The notes: a model not told the origin generated them from the sequence alone. A stretch of DNA of 15,876 nucleotides from Halococcaceae archaeon (GCA_007129135.1 SKWB01000011.1:1-15876), one strand, 5' to 3'. Positions 1 through 6,617 are shown, counted from the first letter of the stretch. Made by a program: numbers and translations.

Positions 1-939
1 GACGGCCGGGCACGGATCACCGATCGAGTGGAGTTCTCGGCTCCCTATCCCGGAACCAGGGTCCGGCAGACGGGAGCCGAGACGACCGAGGGCTTGGGCG
101 TGACGAGCTACGACCGACGGGCGTTCTCCGAGACGGTCGGCGGTGCGGTCGACGGTCTGGAGACCGACGTCGAACCCAACGCGGTCGCGATCCAGGCGCC
201 GGACGGGAAGCGTCCGTACCGGGTGACGGGTCGGATCGGCGTCGAGGCAGAGGCGATCCGGCGGTGTGCGACGGTCCACGACCTGGGTGACACGGGCGCC
301 GCGAGCGTGCCGCTCTCGCTCGCCCGCGCGCTCTCGGAGGGCGCGGAGACGGTCCTCGCCGTCTCCCACGGGAGCGGGGCCGGTGCGGACGCGTTCGTGA
401 TCGAGTGCGAGAGGGCCGTTCCGACCGTGCTCGATCTGGACGGAGAGCGAACGCTCAGCTACACGGAGTACCTCAGGACGCGAGGGGAGATAACGTCCGG
501 GCCACCTGCGGGCGGCGGCGCGTACGTCAGCGTGCCGACCTGGCAACGATCGATCCCGCAGCGCTACCGTCTCGAGGCCGGCCGCTGTCTCGACTGCTCG
601 GAGCTCGCGTTCCCCCCGGAGGGCGCGTGCGTGGAATGTGACTCGCTCGCCGGCTACGAGCGGGTCGAACTCGACTCTAGAGGAACGATCGAGGCGGTGA
701 CGACCATCTCGGCCGGTGGTGCACCCCCCGAGTTCGCCGAGCAGCAGGCACGCTCTGGCGACTACGCGGCGGCGATCGTCGCGCTCGAATCGGGAGGGGA
801 AACCGTGAGTTCACCGATGATGGGCTGTGCCGAGTGCGAGGGATTCGACGTCGGCGACGGCGTCGAGACGACGATCCGGCGGCTCTACACCCAGGAGGGC
901 CTCACGCGTTACGCCCGGAAGATCCGCCCGGCGGAGTGA
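1..939 (+). CDS. Thiolase-fold (HMG-CoA synthase-like) protein fused to DUF35 zinc ribbon/OB-fold, 5'-truncated
   Basis: The frame is open from base 1, so the gene starts upstream; 312 residues are visible. The first ~140 residues resemble the C-terminal half of a thiolase-fold condensing enzyme: HDLGDTGAAS followed by a Ser/Ala-rich helix and a GSGAGADA glycine loop, as in HMG-CoA synthase and KAS III relatives. The catalytic Cys would lie outside the window. The rest is a DUF35-type module: a zinc ribbon with Cys spacing CX2CX10CX2C (CLDC...CVEC), then an OB-fold-like segment with a further CAEC pair. Proteins of this fused layout occur in haloarchaea; free DUF35 proteins bind thiolases and HMG-CoA synthase as acyl-CoA scaffolds. 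True HMG-CoA synthase of the mevalonate pathway is usually a separate protein without the ribbon, so the substrate is unknown. A GTG at base 28 is in frame but is unlikely to be the start because similarity to the fold continues to the edge. It converges on the next gene with one base between stop codons. Confidence 0.8.
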   Translation, partial: DGRARITDRVEFSAPYPGTRVRQTGAETTEGLGVTSYDRRAFSETVGGAVDGLETDVEPNAVAIQAPDGKRPYRVTGRIGVEAEAIRRCATVHDLGDTGAASVPLSLARALSEGAETVLAVSHGSGAGADAFVIECERAVPTVLDLDGERTLSYTEYLRTRGEITSGPPAGGGAYVSVPTWQRSIPQRYRLEAGRCLDCSELAFPPEGACVECDSLAGYERVELDSRGTIEAVTTISAGGAPPEFAEQQARSGDYAAAIVALESGGETVSSPMMGCAECEGFDVGDGVETTIRRLYTQEGLTRYARKIRPAE

Positions 940-949
940 GCTACCGCTC
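933..949. repeat. 17-bp identical sequence at convergent gene ends, copy 1
   Basis: GGAGTGAGCTACCGCTC spans the TGA of the plus-strand gene and the CTA (TAG) of the minus-strand gene. An identical 17-mer lies at 10452-10468, also across a TGA-G-CTA convergent junction. It codes for ...E-stop on one strand and PER-stop on the other in both places. Confidence 0.5.
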
Positions 950-1951
950 GGGGAGCCGTCCGGTCAGCGCCTCGCTCGCGGGCGCGACGGAGATGGTCGT
1001 CCCGAGCCCCTGCTCGACCGCCTTCTCGTAGAGCAGGTAGCCACCGGCGACCGTCTCGATCCCGGTACCGCCGCTGTCGAAGACGGTGATCTCCTCGTCG
1101 CTCGTCCGGCCGGGTTCGACGCCCGCAACGACCTCGCCGAGTTCGGCGTGGACGTGATCCTCGTCCACGACGCCGGCGTCCATCGCCGCGAGGAACGACC
1201 CGGCGTCGATCGTCGCACGCTCTCTGAGGTCGGGGACGTAGACTGAGCGCTCGATCGTCCGGACGTCGAGTTCGGTCTTCCCGGGCGTGTACTGGCCCAT
1301 CGCGGTGACGTGCGTCCCGGGGTCGAGCGCCTCGCCGTCGAAGACCGGGTCGCTCGCCGTCGTCGCGGTGATCACGACGTCCGCACCCGAAACCGCGTCC
1401 TCGCTCGACGAAACGGCGTGAACGGAGGCGTCCAGCAGCGCGTCGAACTCCTCGGCGAAGGCAGTCCGGTTCTCCTCGGTACGCGAGTAGACCCGGATCT
1501 CCTCGAACTCCCTCACTGTGGCCGTCGTGTGGAGCTGTCCGCGGGCCTGCGAGCCGCTGCCGATCACCGCGAGCGTCTTCGATCCCCGGCGGGCGAGCGC
1601 GTCGACCGCGACCGCGCCCGCCGCACCGGTCTTGAACGGGTTCATGCTCGCGCCGTCGATCACCGCGAGGGGCTCGCCGCTCTCGGCGTCGAAGATCGGG
1701 GTGAGGAACCAGGCGTCGCCCGCACCGAAGCCGGCGGAGTAGGTGTAGCCGCCCATCGCGCCCGTCTCCGGGAGGATCGCCGCGTAGCTGTTGAGGATTC
1801 CCTTCGGGTCGACGGCGAAGAGCTTCTGTCGCGGGAGCGCATCGGCGCCCTCCCCACGCTGGCGGTAGCCCTCGCGGACCGCCTCGACGTACTCCGCGGG
1901 GCTCGCGAGCCCCGCGACCGCCTCGCTCGTGAGAAACAGCGCGTCGGTCAT
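941..1951 (-). CDS. Ornithine cyclodeaminase/mu-crystallin family NAD(P)-dependent enzyme
   Basis: 336 residues, the usual length of the family. The Rossmann motif GSGSQARGQL lies at residues 131-140, preceded by the strand TLAVI, and the family landmarks NPFKTGAAGAVAVDALA (104-120) and PGKTELD (223-229) are clear. Members are amino-acid or imino-acid dehydrogenases, ketimine reductases or true cyclodeaminases. By my eye alignment the residues that mark genuine ornithine cyclodeaminase are changed here: the GxK lysine is Thr70, the LRT arginine is Lys107 and the catalytic Asp of GDxPGK is Tyr221. A reductase or dehydrogenase role is therefore more likely than ornithine cyclisation. ATG at 1951 is chosen because homologous sequence starts there and a T-rich box sits ~27 bases upstream (leaderless). 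The frame stays open far upstream in antisense to the next gene, but that part is not family-like. It lies 71 bases downstream of the dehydratase-like gene on the same strand. Confidence 0.82.
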   Translation of the reverse strand: MTDALFLTSEAVAGLASPAEYVEAVREGYRQRGEGADALPRQKLFAVDPKGILNSYAAILPETGAMGGYTYSAGFGAGDAWFLTPIFDAESGEPLAVIDGASMNPFKTGAAGAVAVDALARRGSKTLAVIGSGSQARGQLHTTATVREFEEIRVYSRTEENRTAFAEEFDALLDASVHAVSSSEDAVSGADVVITATTASDPVFDGEALDPGTHVTAMGQYTPGKTELDVRTIERSVYVPDLRERATIDAGSFLAAMDAGVVDEDHVHAELGEVVAGVEPGRTSDEEITVFDSGGTGIETVAGGYLLYEKAVEQGLGTTISVAPASEALTGRLPER

Positions 1952-1973
1952 CGGTCCTCGAACGTCCTCGGGG

Positions 1974-1983
1974 GTCAAAAAGC
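1974..1983 (-). promoter_or_regulatory. Box A (TATA-like) promoter element of the cyclodeaminase-family gene
   Basis: On the minus strand the sequence reads GGCTTTTTGA, centred about 27 bases before the ATG at 1951. This is the spacing expected for a haloarchaeal leaderless transcript, and suggests that this gene can be transcribed independently of the upstream enolase-family gene. Confidence 0.5.
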
Positions 1984-2022
1984 CGGGTGGATCGGCCGGC
2001 CACGCCCTTGCCTCGAAGCCGA

Positions 2023-3255
2023 TCAGGAGACGCGGTGGGCCTCGACGACGTCCCAGTCGAGTTCGATGCCGAGTCCCGGCGTGTCGGGCACCCGGATCCG
2101 CCCGTCTCGGATCAGCGGCTCCTCGCGCACGATGAGGTCCTCCCACCACGGGACGTCCCGGGCGTGGAACTCGAGGGCGAGGAAGTTCGCGGTCGCCGCC
2201 CCGACGTGGACACCGGCCATCGTCGCGACGGGGCTCCCGATGTTGTGCGGCGCGAGCGTCACGTAGTACGTCTCGGCGAGTTCGGCGATCTTCTTCGTCT
2301 CCGCGATCCCGCCCGTCTTCGGAACGTCGGGCGCGACGAACGCGGTCGCCTGCTCCTCCAGGAGGTCCCGGAAGCCGTGACGGCCGTAGCGGTTCTCCCC
2401 CGTGAGCAGCGGCTGGTCGACCCGCTCGTTGAGCGCCGCCATCGCAGCCGTGTTCTCCGGCGGGAGCGGGTCCTCGATCCACGCGAGGTCGTACGGCGAG
2501 AGCGCTGCACAGAGCGCCTCGGCCGCCTCGAGCCCGAAGTTCCAGTGGCAATCGACCGCGACCTCCGCCTCCGAGCCGACCTCGGCGGTCACCGCCTCGA
2601 CGAGGCTCCGTTTGTGCTCGATCTCGGGCCCGTCGAGGTGACGCGAGAGCGTGTCGATCTCCCGGCCCGAGGGGACGTCGAGGTCGAACTTCACGATCTC
2701 GAAGCCGTCGTCGACCGCCGCCCTCGCAGCTCGGGCGTAGGCCTCCGGCTCGTAGGTCTCCGACGGCTGCTCCGAGAGCGCGGCGTCGACCATCCCCTCG
2801 CCCGCGTGGCAGTCGGCGTAGATCCGGACCTCCTCGCGGATCTTTCCGCCCAGGAGCTGGTAGACCGGCTGCTCGAGGAGCTTCCCCGCGGCGTCCCAGA
2901 GCGCGAGTTCGACGCCGCTGATCGCGATCGTTCCGATCCCCTGCTGGGAGCCGCGTCCCGAGAGGCTCTCGCGCATGAGGTGGTAGAGCCGCTCGACGTC
3001 GAGCGGGTTCTCGCCAGCGAGCACGGGTCGAAGGTAGTCGGTGATCACCTCGTGGACGCCCGGCGAGGGGTAGGCCTCGCCGATCCCGGTCACCCCCGCG
3101 TCGGTCTCCACCTGCACGATCGTCCACGGGAAGTTGCCGTCGACGACCACGGTCGAGAGGTCGGTGATCTCCGGTGTCTCGGTCGTCCGGCTCGGCCTCT
3201 CGTCGAACGTCGGCCACATCGTCGTCGCGAGCCTGGCCGCGAAGTCGGAGTACAT
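2023..3255 (-). CDS. Enolase-superfamily (mandelate racemase/galactonate dehydratase-like) enzyme
   Basis: 410 residues from the chosen start, full length for the superfamily. The N-terminal capping domain is followed by a barrel with metal ligands Asp235 (VDCHWNF), Glu261 (WIEDPLP) and Glu287 (LLTGENRY), and the Asp310/His337 dyad (APHNIG). The DxH signature (Asp235-x-His237) and the KFD at 189-191 match the D-galactonate/acid-sugar dehydratase branch rather than KxK racemases. Such enzymes remove water from an aldonic or related acid to give a 2-keto-3-deoxy acid. The start is uncertain: ATG 3255 begins MYSDFAARLATTMWP, which resembles the usual haloarchaeal N-terminus; ATG 3282 adds nine basic residues, and ATG 3393 would overlap the divergent gene. 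The neighbouring BKACE and cyclodeaminase-family genes on the same strand suggest an acid-degradation pathway. Exact substrate unknown; an imino-acid (hydroxyproline-type) substrate is an alternative given the cyclodeaminase partner. Confidence 0.85.
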   Translation of the reverse strand: MYSDFAARLATTMWPTFDERPSRTTETPEITDLSTVVVDGNFPWTIVQVETDAGVTGIGEAYPSPGVHEVITDYLRPVLAGENPLDVERLYHLMRESLSGRGSQQGIGTIAISGVELALWDAAGKLLEQPVYQLLGGKIREEVRIYADCHAGEGMVDAALSEQPSETYEPEAYARAARAAVDDGFEIVKFDLDVPSGREIDTLSRHLDGPEIEHKRSLVEAVTAEVGSEAEVAVDCHWNFGLEAAEALCAALSPYDLAWIEDPLPPENTAAMAALNERVDQPLLTGENRYGRHGFRDLLEEQATAFVAPDVPKTGGIAETKKIAELAETYYVTLAPHNIGSPVATMAGVHVGAATANFLALEFHARDVPWWEDLIVREEPLIRDGRIRVPDTPGLGIELDWDVVEAHRVS

Positions 3256-3360
3256 GTCCTTCGACTCGCGCGAACGGCGCATCAATCCCGGGGTCGAGCC
3301 CGTGTAGCGCTCTACCGCCCTCGCAAGCCACCGCGGGCCGAACGGGAGCCGCCACCACAA

Positions 3361-3370
3361 CCTATTCGTA
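3361..3370 (+). promoter_or_regulatory. Box A-like element before the small four-Cys gene
   Basis: CCTATTCGTA is centred about 27 bases before the ATG at 3392, the spacing of a leaderless haloarchaeal promoter. The same AT-rich patch could also serve the minus-strand enolase-family gene, with a leader of tens of bases. Confidence 0.4.
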
Positions 3371-3391
3371 CGCCCTCGGCCTCCACCTGGC

Positions 3392-3577
3392 ATGGCCTGC
3401 CCGTACCTCTCCTACCGCGACTCCGACGGCGAGACGAGCTTCGAAGTCGAACGGGCCTACTGTGAGGTGATCGAGGGGTTCGTCTCGCCGATGCGCGCGG
3501 ACGTCTGCAACGACCGGGGAGCGCTCTCTCACGAGGCCGACTGCGAGTTCTACCGCGAGGAGACGGGCCGCGACTGA
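3392..3577 (+). CDS. Small conserved four-cysteine haloarchaeal protein
   Basis: 61 residues. It begins MACPYLSYR and contains exactly four cysteines (C3, C24, C39, C51) in the settings CPYL, AYCEV, DVCND and DCEFY. Even spacing of single Cys residues in a small acidic protein suggests one structural metal site (zinc or iron-sulfur), but no named family is visible to me. Proteins with this CPYL...SPMRADVCND...DCEFY pattern are, as I recall, widespread in haloarchaea and uncharacterised. The start is fixed by a box A ~27 bases upstream. It is transcribed against the flanking enolase-family and BKACE genes and its stop lies 11 bases from the stop of BKACE. Confidence 0.75.
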   Translation: MACPYLSYRDSDGETSFEVERAYCEVIEGFVSPMRADVCNDRGALSHEADCEFYREETGRD

Positions 3578-3588
3578 GCGGGTGGTCG

Positions 3589-4431
3589 CTATCCCGACAG
3601 TCCGAGTATCTCGCGCGCCTCCGCGGGGGTCGCGAGCTCACGGTCGAGTTCGGCGGCGATCCTGGCGGTCCGACCAACCAGCTGTGCGTTGCTCTCTGCG
3701 GGTTCGCCCCGTCGGTAGTAGAGGTTGTCCTCCATCCCGATCCGGACGTGTCCGCCGGTCAGGATCCCCATCGTCGTGAGCGGGAGCTGGTGTGGGCCGA
3801 TCGCGAGCACGTTGAAGATCGAGTTCTCGGGGAGATCCCCGATCATGTTCACCATATTCGCCGGGGTCGGCCGCGTGAGCGTCCCCGGCCCGAAGATCAG
3901 GTTGATGTAGTAGGGCTCGTCGACCAGTCCCGTCTCGATCAGCCGGTAGACCTCGTTCAGGTGGCCGTTGTTGAACACCTCCATCTCGGGTTTGATCCCC
4001 TCCTCTCGCATCTCCCGGGCGAGCGTCTCGATCTGGTAGCGGGTGTTCTCGGCCGTGAGGTGCTGGTACCGGTTCATCGGCCCCATGTCGAGCGAGGCCA
4101 TCTCCGGGACCGGGTCGGTCCGGATCCCCTTCGCGCGATCTTCGAGCGGGAGACCGGTTCCACCCGTCGTGTTCTGGATGACGATCTCCTCGCAGGCCTC
4201 GCGGACGGCGTCGTTGATCTCCTGGAGGCGGTCTGCGCTGCGCTCGCCGCGTTCGTCCCGCCCGTGGAGGTGGACGATCGACGCGCCGAGTTCCTCGCAC
4301 TCCCTGGCCGCCTCGGCGATCTCCCCCGGCTGTTCGGGCAGATTCGGGTTCGCCTCCTTGCCGTGGACGCCGCCGGTCGTCGGCACCGTCAGGATCAGCT
4401 TCTCCCCCTCGAGGTACTGCTGGTAGCTCAT
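3589..4431 (-). CDS. Beta-keto acid cleavage enzyme (BKACE, DUF849; 3-keto-5-aminohexanoate cleavage family)
   Basis: 280 residues, normal for the family. Members condense a beta-keto acid with acetyl-CoA and release acetoacetate plus a new acyl-CoA, using a zinc ion in a TIM barrel. Zinc ligands by comparison with Kce are His54 and His56 (VHLHGR) and Glu234 (GGHVRIGMEDN), with Asp235 and Arg230 next to the catalytic centre. GKEANPNLPEQPGEI near the N-terminus matches the family pattern KExNPxxP. The substrate in this family is set by residues that cannot be judged by eye; it could be a neutral, acidic or basic beta-keto acid. ATG 4431 has a box A ~27 bases upstream. The acid-sugar-dehydratase-like and cyclodeaminase-family genes lie downstream on the same strand, separated by the opposing four-Cys gene, so a shared pathway is inferred and not proven. 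Confidence 0.88.
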   Translation of the reverse strand: MSYQQYLEGEKLILTVPTTGGVHGKEANPNLPEQPGEIAEAARECEELGASIVHLHGRDERGERSADRLQEINDAVREACEEIVIQNTTGGTGLPLEDRAKGIRTDPVPEMASLDMGPMNRYQHLTAENTRYQIETLAREMREEGIKPEMEVFNNGHLNEVYRLIETGLVDEPYYINLIFGPGTLTRPTPANMVNMIGDLPENSIFNVLAIGPHQLPLTTMGILTGGHVRIGMEDNLYYRRGEPAESNAQLVGRTARIAAELDRELATPAEAREILGLSG

Positions 4432-4453
4432 TCGTCACCCGAGGCAGTCGACC

Positions 4454-4462
4454 GCGAAAACC
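4454..4462 (-). promoter_or_regulatory. Box A of the BKACE gene
   Basis: The minus strand reads GGTTTTCGC, centred ~27 bases before ATG 4431; this implies a leaderless transcript. The GGTTTT core is also seen at 6411-6420 (minus) and 11241-11250 (plus). Confidence 0.5.
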
Positions 4463-4518
4463 TTGGTGTCGGGTGAGGTCGCGTGTCGGTCGGTCGGGGC
4501 TCTCGTTCGGTCGACGGT

Positions 4519-4530
4519 GTTCGGCCGAAC
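4519..4530. repeat. Perfect 12-bp palindrome in divergent promoter region
   Basis: GTTCGGCCGAAC lies in the 240-base divergent gap between the BKACE gene and the nucleotidyltransferase gene, ~60 bases upstream of the BKACE box A. It could be a dimeric repressor or activator site, but 12-bp palindromes are not rare in DNA this rich in G and C. Confidence 0.3.
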
Positions 4531-4579
4531 GTTCCCCACAGTCGCAACTGGTATGACGCTCCGGCGGCGACTCCGGTGA

Positions 4580-4675
4580 ATGCGTCACGATCGGCTTCGT
4601 CGCCGACCACGAACGGTAGGGGAGGGGGTCGCCTCCTCCGGGAAGGGACCGAACCGAGGGGGAGGGAGACGGTGA
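4580..4675 (+). other. Possible 31-codon upstream ORF overlapping the nucleotidyltransferase start
   Basis: An ATG at 4580 opens a 31-residue frame whose TGA (4673-4675) overlaps the GTG start at 4672 (GTGA). A weak GTATGA element lies ~26 bases before the ATG. The peptide would be Arg/Gly-rich and unlike haloarchaeal proteins, so a coding role is doubtful; it is listed because of the stop/start overlap. Confidence 0.15.
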
Positions 4676-5385
4676 TCGCGGTCGTCCCCGCAGCGGGCGA
4701 GGGAACGAGGCTGGGATCACTCACCGACGACCGTCCGAAGCCGCTCGTGGAGGTCGCCGGGACGCCGATGCTCACGCGCTGTTTCGACCGACTCGTGGGG
4801 ATCGGTGCGAACGAACTCGTCGTCGTGATCGGCTATCGGGGCGAGGAGATCAGAGAGCACTACGGCCGGTCGTTCGAGGGGGTCCCGATCAGCTACGTCG
4901 AACAGAGAGAGCGGCTCGGACTCGCTCACGCGATCTCACGGGCAGACGGGCTGATCGAGGACGACTTCGTCGTCCACAACGGCGACAACGTCGTCTCGGG
5001 CAACCTGAGCGAGGTCGTCGACCGACAGCGGTCGGGAGCCGACGCGACGCTCCTCGTCGACCGGGTCACACGCGAGGAGGCGCGCGAGACGGGTGTCCTC
5101 GACCTCGACGGGGACGGTCGCGTGAGACGGATCGTCGAGAAGCCGGACGAGCCGCCGTCGACGCTCGTCACCACCGGCGTCTACGGGCTCTCACCCCCTG
5201 CCTTCGACGCCTGCCGACGGATCGAGCCCTCCGACCGGGGCGAGTACGAACTCGCCGACGCCATCACGCTCCTGATCGAAGCGGGTGCGCGCGTCGAGGT
5301 CGTCGGACTCGACGGCTGGCGGGTGAACGTCAACACGCCGGCGGACGTCGAGCGGGCGGAACGGTTGCTCGCCGACGAGTCCTGA
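4672..5385 (+). CDS. Sugar-1-phosphate nucleotidyltransferase (GlmU/RmlA/AglF-like)
   Basis: 237 residues from GTG 4672. The nucleotide-binding signature (AAGEGTRL, residues 7-14, then RPKPL 21-25) sits at the extreme N-terminus, which fixes the start; a GGAGGG ribosome-binding sequence ends ~5 bases upstream. Further family marks are HNGDN (102-106, metal-binding Asp), VEKP (155-158), TTGVYG (167-172) and WRVNVNTPAD (216-225). The enzyme transfers NMP from UTP or dTTP to a sugar-1-phosphate to make an activated sugar; the sugar and nucleotide are not determinable by eye. The chain is one domain, with no acyltransferase helix. The frame stays open for 63 codons upstream, but that extension is Arg/Pro/Ser-rich and precedes the signature, so it is not coding. 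It converges with the sugar epimerase gene, 17 bases between stops, and the two may supply surface glycan synthesis. Confidence 0.85.
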   Translation: MIAVVPAAGEGTRLGSLTDDRPKPLVEVAGTPMLTRCFDRLVGIGANELVVVIGYRGEEIREHYGRSFEGVPISYVEQRERLGLAHAISRADGLIEDDFVVHNGDNVVSGNLSEVVDRQRSGADATLLVDRVTREEARETGVLDLDGDGRVRRIVEKPDEPPSTLVTTGVYGLSPPAFDACRRIEPSDRGEYELADAITLLIEAGARVEVVGLDGWRVNVNTPADVERAERLLADES

Positions 5386-5402
5386 CGGCGACCTGGAGCC
5401 GC

Positions 5403-6389
5403 TTACGACGCCCTGACCAGCGGGTCGTACCAGTCCTCGTTCTCCCGGTACCAGTCGATGAACCGGGAGACGCCCTCCCTGATGCTCGTCGTCGGCTCGT
5501 AGCCGAGCAGTTCGTTCGCCTTCGAGATATCCGAGTGGGTGTGTTCGGCGTCGGCCTCGTTTCGCTCGCCGTACTCGATCTCCAGGTCGGGTGCGAGCTG
5601 GTCGCGTACCTCCTCGGCGAGCGTCTTGATCTCGATCCTGTCGGTGCTCCCCAGGTTCACCGCCTCGCCGTCGGCGACGTCGGTCGTGAGGAGCTCCCGG
5701 TTCGCCCAGAGGATGTCGTCGACGTAGGTGAAATCGCGTGTCTGCGTGCCGTCGCCGTACACCACTGGGGGTTCGCCGTGGAGACAGCGCGAGACGAAGT
5801 TGCTGATCGCCATGTTCGGGCGCATCCGCGGGCCGTAGACGGTGAAGTAGCGCAGCGAGACGGTCGGCAGGCCGTAGACCTCGTGGTAGACCCGGGCGTA
5901 GTGTTCGGTCGCGAGCTTCGACACCCCGTAGGGGCTCACCGGCTCGTTCGGGTGCTCCTCGTCGTACGGGAGGTACTGCGGTTTGCCGTAGACGGAGGAC
6001 GATGAGGCCATCACGACCCGTTCGACGTCCGCCGCACGGGCGGCCTCGAAGACGTTGAGCGTCCCGTTGACGTTGATCTCGGTCACCGTCCGTGGCTGTT
6101 CGACGCTCGTCCGCACGCCGGCCTGTGCCGCCTGGTGGTAGATGACGTCCACGTCCGCGACCAGTGAGTCGACGAACGCCGCGTCGCGGACGTCGCCCTC
6201 CGCCAGTTCGTACGACCCCGCAGAGTCCTCCGCGAGCGCGCGACAGCGCTCGACGGTGTGTTCTTTGATCCCGGTGTGGTAGTACGGCTCGAAGTTGTCG
6301 AGGACGACCACGTCGTGACCGTCGCCGACGAACGCCTCCGCGATGTGACCGCCGATGAACCCCGCACCGCCCGTCACGAGAGCCTTCAT
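5403..6389 (-). CDS. NAD-dependent sugar-nucleotide epimerase/dehydratase (extended SDR)
   Basis: 328 residues, standard for extended SDRs. The NAD-binding TGGAGFIG lies at residues 6-13, with Asp31 (VVLDNF) for the adenosine ribose. Catalytic residues are the SSSSVYG serines (129-135), Tyr154 and Lys158 (YGVSK). The C-terminal part has LRYFTVYGPRMRP and TRDFTYVDD, typical of UDP-glucose and UDP-glucuronate 4-epimerases and their relatives; the VYGPRMRP form is common in the uronate 4-epimerase and dTDP-glucose dehydratase side of the family. It interconverts nucleotide sugars for glycan or S-layer glycoprotein synthesis. ATG 6389 is chosen because the dinucleotide fold begins at once and a strong T-rich box lies ~27 bases upstream. 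An in-frame extension further upstream is Pro/Arg-rich and rejected. Confidence 0.87.
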   Translation of the reverse strand: MKALVTGGAGFIGGHIAEAFVGDGHDVVVLDNFEPYYHTGIKEHTVERCRALAEDSAGSYELAEGDVRDAAFVDSLVADVDVIYHQAAQAGVRTSVEQPRTVTEINVNGTLNVFEAARAADVERVVMASSSSVYGKPQYLPYDEEHPNEPVSPYGVSKLATEHYARVYHEVYGLPTVSLRYFTVYGPRMRPNMAISNFVSRCLHGEPPVVYGDGTQTRDFTYVDDILWANRELLTTDVADGEAVNLGSTDRIEIKTLAEEVRDQLAPDLEIEYGERNEADAEHTHSDISKANELLGYEPTTSIREGVSRFIDWYRENEDWYDPLVRAS

Positions 6390-6410
6390 GGGGGCAGTTC
6401 TGCGATCAGA

Positions 6411-6420
6411 TGAAAAAACC
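6411..6420 (-). promoter_or_regulatory. Box A of the epimerase gene
   Basis: The minus strand reads GGTTTTTTCA centred ~27 bases before ATG 6389, the clearest leaderless promoter on the minus strand in this window. Confidence 0.6.
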
Positions 6421-6430
6421 TGCCGGCTTC

Positions 6431-6455
6431 CCGGGAGCGGTGGCTCCGGGAGCGG
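6431..6455. repeat. Direct repeat pair upstream of epimerase promoter
   Basis: CCGGGAGCGG occurs at 6431-6440 and again at 6446-6455, a 15-base period, just upstream of the epimerase box A. With the base pairing of CCGG/AGC to GCT/CCGG it can also fold as an imperfect hairpin. It could be an operator; chance in GC-rich DNA is possible. Confidence 0.3.
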
Positions 6456-6607
6456 GTCGGTTGTGGAGGGCCGACGGGGGACAGTCCCGGCGAGCGGCCC
6501 ACCGGACGGGCTGTGGATGGGACCCGCCGTCGCCGCGGCCAAGGGGTCGTTCGGCGCCGACGGGCGATAGCTGGCGGTCAGCTAAGCGTCTTACGTTCCC
6601 GCCGAGC

Positions 6608-6617
6608 TGATATATCC
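6608..6617 (+). promoter_or_regulatory. TATA-like promoter element of the M20 peptidase gene
   Basis: TGATATATCC lies 62-71 bases before ATG 6679, implying a start of transcription near 6640 and a leader of about 40 bases. A GGGAGGT sequence abuts the ATG, but at very short spacing. Confidence 0.5.

Noticed and set aside
941..3358. 805-codon minus-strand open frame that would fuse extra sequence to the cyclodeaminase-family protein
   Set aside because: Only the last 336 codons are family-like. The upstream part is Arg/Pro/Gly-rich, antisense-like composition and overlaps the real enolase-family gene in another frame on the same strand.
1987..3465. 492-codon plus-strand open frame opposite the enolase-family gene
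   Set aside because: Arg/Val/Leu-rich mirror of a GC-rich gene on the other strand; no motif, and the true gene has all catalytic residues.
4483..4671. 63-codon N-terminal extension of the nucleotidyltransferase
   Set aside because: The nucleotide-binding motif belongs at the extreme N-terminus, and a ribosome-binding sequence precedes GTG 4672; the extension is not family-like.
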